Shown here: in pieces, positions 49,949 through 61,900 of the stretch
How the letters are laid out: every line of letters starts with the position of its first letter
Position numbering within the stretch: the first letter of the stretch is position 1
Origin: Liolophura sinensis
Taxonomy: Eukaryota; Mollusca; Polyplacophora; Chitonida; Chitonidae
Assembly: GCF_032854445.1 (NCBI RefSeq)
Contig: NC_088301.1
Coordinates: 50,277,116 to 50,341,115 of the forward strand
Reading direction: 5' to 3'
Length of the DNA stretch: 64,000 nt
The notes under the pieces: model-generated
Told to the model about the DNA's origin: nothing
What the model saw: only the letters and a program-made list of their open reading frames with translations
The model's database searches: none
Program-made: the position numbers and the translations under genes

Positions 49949-52661
49949 ATGAATCTAGTGAAATTGCTGACGATCGTCGGGGGTTTTATTGTGGGACAGC
50001 TAAATGGAGAAACAGGTTTGTTCACAGTTTAACGTTACGCTAATGTATAGGTCATATAGAGCGTATTCGGTGTCTTCGTTCACGGGCCCTGTTATAACAT
50101 TATTTATTCATGTTCAGGGACAGGTTAGGTTCGATGATCCGCCAATGATCTGTTACGCGCGAAATCTAACTGCATATATACCAGTAGCATATGGGCCTAC
50201 TCCTAACAGCGAATTTGAGGCTCCCTAATCGCTCACTTTGTATCACTGCCACCACTAGACAAGCAAATGAGGGAATTATCATGCCGCCTCTGATGGAGTA
50301 GGCCTACTTTGTCGACTTTCCCGCGGCTAATGATTATATATGGTATCATAGACATTCGTCGATTAATTTTATTGTTTCTCGCAAAATCGTGGCAAATATT
50401 GTTGGTAATCACATAAAAAATCTGTTTCTATTCTTTCTTCTTGGTATATATGTACCATCGCTTCCGGTGATGAAATTCTACTGTGTCAAAAAGATTTAGA
50501 TTTTATGTAATGTAAGAAAATCTCCGGCGACATCTGACAAACTTATCACATCTATGGTTCTTATATGTATAGGCTGCTGCATCCTATCGCACCCCATATA
50601 CTTATTATACAAATGTCCTTTAAATCAGCACGGCTGTGGAGATTTTACCATATGATGCAATAGACACCAGGGTGACCATAAATCATCTTTTAATTTGGAA
50701 TCCTCTCAAGACCATGAGATACGCCAAGTTAAAGAGAAGCCGGTAACAGAATGCCGCGTCACTCGTACGCGACAACGCTCATATAAAAGACAAAAATGTA
50801 TATCCGCATTATACGTCAACGAAAACAGTTTGGTTCTAAAGTTATAGAAATGACTCATGCCTGAATATAGGGTAAATTTTTTGCTCAAGCTGTTTTTATT
50901 TAATTCGGGGGAAAATTATTTGGGCTATAGCCCATGTTTTATGCGTTAAAGACAATGGGGAAAATAATATCGAGCAGGAAATTTTGTAAAATTTATTATA
51001 TGAATGGATTCTTATAGTGGAAATTAACTCCAGAATGCAAAAGGCGTGAAATATAAGTAAGATTTAATTCACTGTATACATAGATGTGACATTGTCTATT
51101 TGATTTCTCTGAAAACACCTTTTAAATGACCCAAAGGACCCTGCATGCATGCATATTTAAGCGTTTTGTGTATAGGCTGTACATCGTGTGGTCTTAAAAA
51201 CAGGCCACGTATATACATGTTTTTTTTGTTTGCCTAGTGAACTTGTTTACCATGTGTGGACGAGGAACGGATGGTGAAGCCAAACTTGTGTCCAGGTCAG
51301 AAAACGTTACGGTAGAGATATATGGAAAAGACTGGCCTACTGGAAAGAATTCTTGTGAAGTTGTATTTCAGTCGAAGACAGGTCGGAGGTCTCTGAATTA
51401 CAAATTCAAACGGTTCCAGGTGAACGACTATGTGACAGAAGTGAACGTACACTCTAAATCATCGCTTATATTTATTCAAGTGAGTTTTATTCAAGAAGTA
51501 GATAAAGTGTTATCATAATCCTTGTTCGTCGATGTGTATGTTTAATTTTCCAAAATTTTAAACTGTACAAAAATCATTATAATTAACTCATTCCTTATTT
51601 GCTACTATGCAAATTTGAATAGGATTAGTTTAGCATTCAGTATTTATCATTACCTTCAGTAACTCCAACTACCGGTGTGGACGAGGATATGTATGTATTA
51701 TCTGGGTTGCAGCGTGTTTTGGTATAATATTCTGACTTCAACTGAATTAAGTATTTACACCGTTGATGGTCCTTTCTGTGTTTTAGCGTATATTTAACAA
51801 GTTTTTGCCACCGGATATTGGAGTACTGGAACCTGGCACTTCAACGATACGTATAATCGTCACACGAAGAAATCTGGCCGCGACAAGCCTAATAGCTTCG
51901 ATGGAATTATCCATCAGGCGTAAGTTTATTCATACCGCATTGCAATATGGTATAGTCGAAATTAACTTCAACGTATATTGGCTTTCTGCATTATATATCA
52001 CATATAACGTTCAACAGTCTGCTGCATCTTAGACTGACAAACAGGGTTTTGCAAAACAAAAATGTCAGCGTATTAATGCGATAACGCTTTATGTATAAGT
52101 CGTAATGATGCGAGTGTCTTAAAATCGCAATGTGTTGTGGGATTTCAAGTAGGCCTTTATATAGTGTTAAAACAAAGTGTAAAAAATACGGTAAGTTACG
52201 GAGCCGTAAAAGGGACAATGCGGCTTTCCTTTTTTAACTGTGCATTTCTTATTTTTTCCCCACTTTTTCATTCGTAGTTTTTCTTTTTTATTACTCCCCA
52301 AGAGTAAAGCTGAGAACCTTGTATTAATATTTTTGTATGTTAAGACACACTGTGTTATTAAAAAATCAAAAACCAAATGTTTCATGTATCCTTTGGGCCA
52401 TATTCCAAATCCCACAATGCGTATATCGCGCCCAGGTAGTAACGCCAAGGTATAACAATTTACCGGTCCTAAGGCGAATGTGGAATATCTCCTATACGTT
52501 TTAGTTGAGATGTACCTTTTTCTCTGTATTTAATGACAATTCTCATATTTTTCATTTTAACAGAAGTTTCCAGTGGCATGGCAAGTGTTTGTAGAATGCC
52601 AGCTTTGGTAATTGTTGGTGTTACGCTTAGTGCTCTTGGCCTCGTCTTCAGCAATGTCTAA
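49949..52661 (+). CDS. Tandem paralogue B: signal peptide, two-Cys ectodomain, GPI-type C-terminus
   Basis: Family not recognised. Exons 49949-50015, 51238-51479, 51787-51919 and 52564-52661 join in frame to 179 residues. Signal peptide about 1-22. The ectodomain has C29 and C62 in the shared pattern (N-L-F-T-M-C ... K-D-W-P-T-G-K-N-S-C), an N-V-T sequon, and YKFKRFQV aligning with the same stretch in the other copies. The last exon differs from A and C. After a run of small residues (SSGMAS) it ends in a hydrophobic stretch (PALVIVGVTLSALGLVF) only three residues from the stop. That arrangement is typical of a GPI-anchor signal; a tail-exposed membrane helix is the alternative. Intron phases are 1, 0, 1 as in A and C. 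The third intron carries a MITE fragment. Confidence 0.78.
52199..52320. mobile_element. Truncated MITE (left end only)
   Basis: TA then CGGAGCCGTAAAAGGGACAA matches the left end of the 45.9-kb element, and the similarity continues through ttttttaactgtgcattt and the T-rich part. I could not find the right inverted end. It lies in the third intron of paralogue B. Confidence 0.7.
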
Positions 52662-53200
52662 CGCTATGAGTATGGAGTAAGGATTCAACTTGACAACCAG
52701 GGATACGCTTCCCAATACTTTATTGCCAGTCCTTATCACATGCGCGACATGTGGGCGAGATAAAACACAAAAATAATACTCAGTCGGATGGTCAGCATGA
52801 CTTCATGGTCACAACATGGATGGCGCAGTACCACAAGCATCTGATCATTCACTTACTTTGGATGGATCCCATGCGTATTACAGGCCTACTCCTGGTGAAA
52901 ACGTCGCTTGTCATTCGATTCTCATTGGACGTCATGACATCACAGAAAGACTGAACATTTTTAACCCGTACGACGGCTATGTTCTGATATATTTGCAACA
53001 ATATTTTTTTGGTTGGCCATATAAGTATTTTTCTTGGATGGTTCAACTTTGTTACAAGTCTTTCTCAGGGATAATCTTATTGCATATATGATGCTCGAAC
53101 TGACTAGCCTTGACACGTCTATGGGGCGGTACATTTGCATACTGAATATCATTTAGAAGGAATTAATTATGATAAACATAATTATTAAACCATAAATCAA

Positions 53201-53329
53201 GGGGCTGTTTCCCAAAGTAGTAGTAACGTTACGCCGGTTGGAAATACCAAGGCGACGTATGTGGTCATTGTGCCAAGTCATGGTAATTAGGCCGGCGTAA
53301 CGTTACCACCGTTTTGAGAAACAGCCCCC
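53201..53329. mobile_element. Palindromic MITE-like element, 129 bp
   Basis: Begins ggggctgtttcccaaagtag, and the other end in reverse complement is ggggctgtttctcaaaacgg. The inner gtaacgttacgccgg also pairs with ccggcgtaacgttac. It lies just downstream of paralogue B. Confidence 0.8.
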
Positions 53330-53803
53330 TGGTCCATATTGTTTATGAATAGTGTATTCATTTGAATTAAGCATGTAAAACAAAGAAGAAAAAAAACGTT
53401 GACTATTTCGAACTTCTTACCAAGGAAACGTCGCAAATCCATTTGTTTTATACAGCAGTTTGCTCAGCTAGCACCGACTTTCCTGCACGTTGTGCTCCAG
53501 ATTGCTATGATTCACCTCTGTATGGATAATTGATCTCACCCTTACGACGCCAGCCCGTTCTAATGTTTGCTATGCATTGAATTCCCAAGTCTTCCGATTC
53601 TGAAAATAGAATGAAAAACTAGAAAGAAAATGGGCGACTCGGCGTGGTAGTATTACATCCTCTATATATATGTTGGCTCTATGTCAATTGCATCTGTAAT
53701 ATAATTTTCCTGCAAAGGTTTTTTCTCTTTGTTCTTCGTTAAAAACAGTTGTATATATAAATTGTGATGGTTTACCTTCTTGCATGGTGCTATTATTGCA
53801 CTG

Positions 53804-53809
53804 AATAAA
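53804..53809 (+). terminator. Candidate polyadenylation signal of paralogue B
   Basis: AATAAA about 1.1 kb after the stop codon; closer variant signals are possible. Confidence 0.3.
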
Positions 53810-53930
53810 AATATATAAAATCTTGGTCATCTTTTATTACATTATGTATCAGCTGTAATTCCAACTGTGTATATACGTTTATTTATTATAACTGCTCAAC
53901 GAAGTTGGCGGGTGGTATACTGGAATCACG

Positions 53931-54290
53931 CTATCTGTCTGTCTGTCTCTCCGTCTTTCTGTCCGTCTATCTGTCTGTATGTAGACACGATTTTGTCTGT
54001 ACATCTCCTCCCAAACTACTGTGCCGATTTTGATGGTATCGTGGTGAGCTTATCGTCTAAACTTGTGTATGCTAAAGTTTAATGTCAATCCGGTTATTAC
54101 TTTCATAATTACGCCCATTTAAGAATTCGTGTAATAGTGCTTTTCCATGTATTCAGATTTCATCCATAAAACTCTTCCTAAAGTACTGAACCGATTTCCA
54201 TGAAACTTAGCATACATTCTCCCTATAATCTAAACTTGTGCTTCTTTAAATTTATTTACAATCGGTAATTTTTTCATAATTTACATAATT
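53931..54290. repeat. CTGT microsatellite followed by a duplicated repeat unit
   Basis: A (tctg/ctgt) run at about 53931-53983 is followed by two diverged copies, near 53.99-54.09 and 54.16-54.27 kb, of a block with aaactactg-gccgattt, atgaaacttag-like and taaacttgtg sequence. This arrangement is common in interspersed repeats that end in a microsatellite. Confidence 0.6.
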
Positions 54291-54299
54291 ACTCCCGTC

Positions 54300-55502
54300 C
54301 AGGTGCAGTAATTGATTTCCATATACACTACATACTGACTGTACCAGTAGTGCACTCAATGCACACCATGAATGGCCGATGAAACAATCTGTATGAAGCC
54401 AAATTAAGCAACATGAGCAACATTAAGCAACATGACGTCTTGTCATTTCTTTTAAGGTTTTAGCTTCTTTCTTTTATTTTTGGGAGTGTTGGAGGATTGG
54501 AGGGTGTTATTTCCGACATCCGGATTCTAGTTTATTTTGTTCCAGACAAAACCTCAACTTTGAGCCACAACAAACAAAGTTCAAAGCCCACAAACACTAA
54601 GCTGGTTGATGTTCTGAGAATGTTGGTCATACTATACAACAAACTACAAGGGAAAGGCCTAGAAAATTTTCATTCGAGATTTACAGTCAAGGTCTAGTCT
54701 ATAGCCTTAATTCAAGACACATTGATCGAAACGAAACTTCCTTACAGGGTTTTGGTTGGAACAAAACCTTTTTCATAAGCAACGTAAAGCTGTACTTTTG
54801 TTTTGTTGTTTTATTTTTGTTATTTTTTTTCTTTCGAGAAATACTCCTTGCTTAGAAAACACAATACTCACGTAAGCAATTTACTGAACACATAAGAAGA
54901 CTCGTGAAACCTCTCCTCGTGCATATGCATGTACATACATGTATGCATCATTGGTACAGACCTCAAGATGATCGATATCCACATTTCTAAAAGTAGGATG
55001 GAAATAACCTTACTATAATACAAAGGCCACTGTTTCGTGTGTATCTGGATTATTCCCTTGTTTCTTGAGGCAGACACAATATTTTCTCATGTAGAACCAT
55101 TTCTCATGTGACCAAGGCATCAAGCTTCAAAATGAATGAGAATATTCGATGTACTGACCAAGAACTACATCTAATGATGTTTACTTATTTTCTGCCATGA
55201 ACATCCACATTAAAGCTATAATATAATTAAGACGTACAGCATAGAGAAAAATACAGAGCAGCGACGACATGGTAATAGCTGGCAAATGGTCATACGTAAC
55301 CAATGAAATACGGTCTCGTCAATTTACATCAGTCAGGGTTTTATTTTACAGTTCACGTAAATGCATAAATAGTAGCAAATTACACGCCACCTAGCACCAT
55401 GGCTTAAGCAGAAATGGCTAAAAAAATAATAATACAGGGATGTTAATTGCAATTTATTAAATGTCACTGGTCTAGAATTACAAAAATAGAATTAAAAGAA
55501 TA
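54300..55502. other. Gene-free stretch
   Basis: Nothing supported except, at 55.34-55.42 kb on the minus strand, a copy of the repeat seen at 46.9 and 47.1 kb (tgcttaagccatggtgctag then gtgtaatttgctactattta). Confidence 0.45.
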
Positions 55503-55718
55503 CTCAACAAAAATATAAACGCACAAATCAAGATTCGATTGTTCTCTTTCAGTATTAAATAACGTGTTAATTCAACAATTAGTGTAAGTGTTCATTATCA
55601 ATTGTGGCTTCAACTTCCACCAGATTTGCACAGTTGAGGACAATAATCCCGGAGCTATGTATATAGCGGCGTGAATATATGGCGTGAATATATATGGTGC
55701 GTTTTTATTTATGTTGAG
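55503..55718. mobile_element. MITE with 22-bp inverted ends and TA duplication
   Basis: The left end CTCAACAAAAATATAAACGC and the right end in reverse complement, CTCAACATAAATAAAAACGC, are flanked on both sides by TA. The element is 216 bp with no coding content. These terminal sequences look like those of Tc1/mariner-derived MITEs in marine invertebrates (recollection, not searched). Confidence 0.85.
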
Positions 55719-57801
55719 TATACTTATTCCGATAATAATGCGGAGAGCGGAATAAATATTTTTTCCATCCTTTCAAGGGTGACACTCGGCCTGGTGTTAT
55801 CCTTTGTGTGACGTTTGGAGAGAAGCGATTTCTTTTTCATCTTGGGGGTTTAATGTTTCAACATGATATCGTTTTGATTGTTTTTCAAAATGACTTACAG
55901 GATTTGGTTCATTTTAATTTTTAGCAGTTCTTTCGGAACATTCGAAAATCTGTTGTCTATGAAAAAACTTTTCACTTTTAAAACTATTGTATTATTGAAG
56001 GTTGTATATTTTTCTCCTCGTATAACAAGATATAAATTCCTTCAAGTTTCCGTCTTGATGAACAACATGGCATGTCTTTGCATAATGTGGTAAGTAATAA
56101 TTAAGACACAAATAGCCTAGACATATTATTGTGGATATTTTAAATCACAGTTTCAAGACATTTGAAAGGTATCAACTTATGAAACCAACTGTAGCCATCG
56201 CATCGTCTACCCTGTTCTCGAACAGGAGATAATCACTACATGTTATCGCTTACTTGGCTTGTCTTTTTTTGTTTTGAAACACTTCATCCGATAACGCAAT
56301 AACACGACATTTACCGTAAAAACGTTGCCTTTTCAGAGTTAAAGTAACGCGATTCTGAACCGTTCTGCTCTCAGATTGATAGAGCAACAACGGAACACTA
56401 CAATAGTTTATGCCATGTCACGTTTCTTCTCTGCAAATCAACAACGGTGGAACGACAGAAAGACGAAAATGTAGCATTGTCAATTGTGGGGTTGTCGTGC
56501 AGTCCGATGACCCAACGGAAAGATGGCATTAATGATCTTCCATATCAACTCCATTTTAGCTTAACTGTATCCTCACTGATTTGTAATTCGTAAATAGCCT
56601 AGATATACCTTCGCATCCAGGTAAAAGAATGCGTACATTTTCCAAGTATCCAAAAAATGTCAGCGTAAACTTATTGTTGGTTTGTAGCTTTGAATTGCTA
56701 AATACTTTTATGAACAGTGACCGTTCAGCGTTAGAGTGTGTCCTATTTGACAAAGAAAAAAAGATTAGGGTTCCAATTGTGTTGTAATTCTCACACAGGC
56801 AAGTTTGAAAAAGCTATGGAATAGACTGATTGGTAGCCTCGTGATACGTATAGCCAAAGCACTATTATTAATTCCTTTGAGGATCCAAGTTAAACAACTT
56901 TATGATTTACAACGTTCATATAAGTCACTCTAATGTTTTATCTTCAGGTATAAACACACAAATGTTAAAAGTCATGAAACAATCAGACAGCCAAAAACCA
57001 TCACTGAAAATTTATTTCAGGTTCTATTCTCTTCAGAACACATCTCTTCAGAACATAATATACAATGACAAGCATTCCATGCGAATTATGCTTTATGGAA
57101 GCTATCATAGGTCTTTTTTGTTTAGTGCAGCATTAAGCGTACACAGCACTTGACAGTGTTATTGTTTTACCGACATCGTGAAACTTCGGAGCAGTATATG
57201 AGCGGCTTCGTTATTTGTTAATAGGAGGCATGTATACGAGTTTGTATTGATTTTTTCACAAGCGCTTGGCGTAGGGATATAAGCCTGCCCCGCACTGGCA
57301 GGGTTGTTAGACCAGCGATAATACCTGAGTCATGGCGACATTTCACTACTGGCCTACTTACACAAACAGGCTATCCCATGTAGGCCATACCTGACTGCGT
57401 CTTTCAGGTGAGCGCCACAAACACGAGCTTTAGTACAGGTAAGCCTCGTATTTTAAGCTGTCTTAGATAAGGATAAGTGATCATTAACGACCACACGGGT
57501 TCAGAAGATTTTGGATGAGGTATATATTGAATAATTAGGATTGAATAGTACATCATGGGTATACGTATACGGCTGTTACAAGGTCCAGCTGACAAAGAGT
57601 GAGGATGAGTAATGACATCTGTGTATGTATACCTGTCCTGTCATGTTCGTCAGTAACCACTCATTCTATGATTTTGTTTCTTTGGGTGTATGAATTCCTA
57701 TATGATATGAGCAAGCTATAACGGTATATGATTTAAAGCACACAACCCAGTACATCGCCATGCTCGATCTTCAGTTGTAACTACGTAAACTGTATATAAC
57801 A

Positions 57802-57804
<3 letters not shown>
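55719..57804. other. Gene-free stretch
   Basis: Open frames of 60-83 codons on both strands have no recognisable domain or splice context. No structured repeat seen. Confidence 0.45.

Positions 57805-57882
<78 letters not shown>
57805..57882. repeat. (TA)n microsatellite, 78 bp
   Basis: Uninterrupted TA dinucleotides, the longest such run in the window, about 1.1 kb upstream of paralogue C. Confidence 0.95.
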
Positions 57883-57884
<2 letters not shown>

Positions 57885-58994
57885 ACCTGCACGTATAGGC
57901 CTGCCGTTAAATGTACAATATAAGCCCTAAAACGGGTCACACTGAGGCACCAGCCCTTGTGAAGATTATTTATAAAGCAAGAATCTGACAGATCTGTCGA
58001 CTTCTCGAAGGGTGTAGATCTCTCAAGACGTTTACTTAACCTGGGATATAGTATAGCCAATGCTATTTAACACCTTAAACCCATGACATTTTGAGAAATA
58101 AAACATATACAATTTTGAAACAATGCTAATTGTCAAATGGGCAAATTACAAGGATTGATATCAAGTAGATTCGAAACCCCTCTTTAAATTATGGTTGAAA
58201 ATTTTGAAATAATATTTTCCCCGCATACAAATATATCCGACCTGTTTTGACGTCAGAATTAACGTGTCTGTGTATTATTTTGTTGTCAGCACCCTATAAT
58301 GACTTTATAGAAGACGAAAGCCTCTTCACTCCAGCTTGTTATTTGTAAGTACATATAAACTATAAGAAAAATGTTAAAATTATCCCACTACAAAAGAACA
58401 GTACTCTGCATTTGTGTCAAATTTTGCAAAAGTAAATCCAGAATATTTTAACAAAATTATGACTCCGGATCAATTACTTTTTTTTTCCGTAGAGTAAAGC
58501 CGACAGACAGATGAATGCTTGCAAAACAAAACCTCCATAGTGGAAGTAATATACATATTTCCTCAGACCAGTTTGATAGATAGGGGAAAAAATAATGGAG
58601 TATATAGGCACATAAGAATCTTTTGAAAGATTTTACATGTTCTATGCAAGATATAGCAGTCTTTTGCAATGAACTGGGAATGTGAGAATTTATACAAAAG
58701 ATTACAAGCGTTCCTCGAACTAAGATGTTTTTCAATTCTACCTGAAATATAACTCACCAAAGAAAACATAGAGCGTTTACAGCTAAAGAGGGTACTGGAT
58801 GACTGATTTGTACGTGATAGCAGAAATTAAACTATCTAACTTAACATGAGTCAACGATCTGATTAATGCATCTTTTGCTAAGGCACTCACTCATGGATTT
58901 ATGCAGGCGTCCACAATTAAAAATATACTTTGCATTCGTTCTGTATAACGTTATCAGCAGTTTAATAAGTGAAGTTTACATTTGTTTTCAGAGG
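57883..58994 (+). other. Upstream region of paralogue C
   Basis: No coding exon. A good splice acceptor (tttgttttcag) ends at 58991, four bases before the ATG of copy C, so the gene probably has a noncoding 5' exon somewhere upstream that I could not place. Confidence 0.4.
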
Positions 58995-61900
58995 ATGCAT
59001 CACAGCATTTTCTCGGCTCTGGCATTAGCCTCTATGTGGGGGATGCTAAATGCAGAAACAGGTGAGAGAAAAGAACAGGTGTAGTAATTAATGAAGTTTG
59101 CCTGTATGATTAAAAACCGCTGGTGGTATCTCGCTGTTTTTTTCTGTACACTTTTTATATTTACCTACTTAAGGCATAGGAGTTGCAGTTGATGTGCAAT
59201 ATATCCTCCGCATTAAAATCATTACTCTTGACTGTGGATTGCTATCAGTATATTAAAAGAGCAGACCACTTTTAAATAAGTACGAATCATACGTTTGACA
59301 GGCACTAACTGTTTCCACATTAAATACAGATGTAGAACTACATGTATATTCACGTCGAAAGTACAAATGCAAATAACGTGCACTATAGAGCCTCAGTCGT
59401 TATTCAAATTTCAATCACCGTAAAAGAAATTTTAAAACTTCATAAAAAACATATTTGGAAGCGTAATTTACTAAAAGGTGATGGTTTGTTCTTTTAACTT
59501 TATTATGTTTAAATATGATGATTTGAGGACAGTAGAACGTATTGGACACAGTGAAAATAATATCTTTGGACAGATTTGCAAATTGTTTACTAACTGTTGT
59601 CGCATGTGGTCATATAGTTGTAGTCCAACTTAAATTTATTGATTGATTAGATTGTTGTTTAACGCCACAGTTGATATTTTTTGATATTTATGATGACGGT
59701 TAGTTTTACGGGTGGATTAAGCCTAAGTGCCCTGAATGAACCACTATCCTTGGGGAAGTTACTTACAAACTTTCCTGTAAACACGCCGTATTGGTGGTTA
59801 CTTCAACGAATGTTAGACCGTGCTAACATTCATACGAGTGCCATCGATCACATCTTGCCATTCATGCACCAAAACCACACAAAGAGTGAGAGTGGAGGAA
59901 TCTTCATAGAATCCATTCACATCTATTATCGGACTGAACCCTCACCTAACGATTGAATGACAAGCAACCCAGCGATAATCCGTTTGTTCACTGAGGACGA
60001 AGTAACAAAATCAATTGTATTATGGAAATTCATCTGAGACGATTTTAGGTCCTGTAGTGTGCGTGTAAAGGGATACAGAATCCATTCTTACTGGGTCGAG
60101 TGAGAGATAGGCATGCCCAGACTATGCCTTACCTAAGCTGAATTTTAGGCATGGTACGTGACCAAGGCCAAATGAATTAACCCAGGAAACACTTCGCTTC
60201 AGTTTGTGGTTACTGGTGTAATATATGTATTAATCAATCCATTCGTACTGTTAGTAGACTTCAATTCTGAGCTCACCCTGTATTCAGATAAGCAAATGTG
60301 AATGTTGTGTAATTCCAGAAAAACTGTTGAACTTATGTGGAAACCAGATGACTCCTGACTGGCACATAAAGAGGAAAGAGGACCTGATTCTAACGATAGA
60401 CAACAACTGGCCAGTAGGAGAGCTTTCCTGCACGGTTCGCCTGGCTGGTGAAGTCAGCTATGACACTTTATACTATTGGTTCACCCGCTTTCATGTATCG
60501 GACTCATCTTATATGACACTGACTTTGAAGTCCAATTATGGTTACTGCAGCCAGGTTAGTACCCCAGTATTTCTACGAAAATATCATCCAATAAGAAGTT
60601 TTCTTAACGCAGTTTTCTCCTCATCGTATCAAAAAATGTTTATTGTCTCCTGTTAACATGTTTTATAGACACGATATGGTTGCAATATTGCCAATATGGC
60701 AATGATAATCAATCAATCATTTTTTATTATATAACTCATCTCGCATATGTTATAGTTTATATGATACTGAGGCTTTAAGTATAAAACCAGCTGGAATGGT
60801 GCAATTCTTTAATGTTAACCGTGAAAGCGTGTCAATTTGTATTTTGTACATTAACTACCCGAATAGCAAACAAGAGTTATTCTTTATGTGCAATATAACA
60901 GATTTGTGTCTTCGGAGTAGAATGCAGTCGTATTTTTGACAGGGGTGTTTATCGCCGTATTTACAGTCGAATTTTGCATCAAAGAGAATATCGATGTACT
61001 AAAACATGACAGTGTTTTTTATTGTTTGTATTGGTTGTATTGATACAGGACGAGTTTTAACTAAATAAGCGCAAATCCGTAAAATTCAAGTCGTCTTGTA
61101 TGCAAGCCCTTCGCCAAGTGAATAAATTTTCCGAAGTGTCAATCAAGAATACGCAATTGACCAAACATGCAGTATTGTTGCAAATAGGTCAACCAGATGT
61201 CTCACACATTGTATTAATTCAACATAAATGTTCTGTTACACTATCTGGCCATTATGTTGAATTTGACAGAATATTGTGTTATAATAACAGAATGCATTCT
61301 AGTGTAGGCCTCTATTTACCTATTGCATACATGGTTGTTATTTTCGATTATCAGTAAGGACAATATAGCCTGATTCAGTGAAATTAAGAGTGGAATAAAT
61401 AGAAAATCACTGGATTTTTTAACCAGTTATGCCAGACGAATGTTAAACGCGACGCTTACTTCTATTGTGCATTGTGCTTGTCTTACAGAGAACTTACTCG
61501 AATTTGATCGACCCATCGTTCAAGCCACAGAAAGGATACAATGAGATTATCATAGAGGTTCGGAGAGGAAGTCTTTCGGAGAGTTACACCGGACTGTACG
61601 CTTCCTTGACCATATCCACTAGAGGTGGGACAAACTGCAGCCATCACCTCTTATAATATATTTAATGTATCACCAACAGTTTCAATAGAAGTACCCTTAT
61701 ACGACATGCACAGGGTCAGAGTCCATAAATTAATGTTTAATCAAGTGAAATCATGAACTTCGATATAAGACCGGTCATGGCTTCTGGAGTTGAAATTTTG
61801 ATGTAATTTTATAAACTTGCTGTAAGTGTTCCCAATTGTTATGGTCTAAAAAGCGTCTAAACAATATTTTTTACTTTTGACTGCATGGGTATTTGCATCA

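Noticed and set aside
57716..58060. 114-codon minus-strand open frame with a long Tyr-Ile run
   Set aside because: The run is the translated (TA)n microsatellite; the frame is an artefact.
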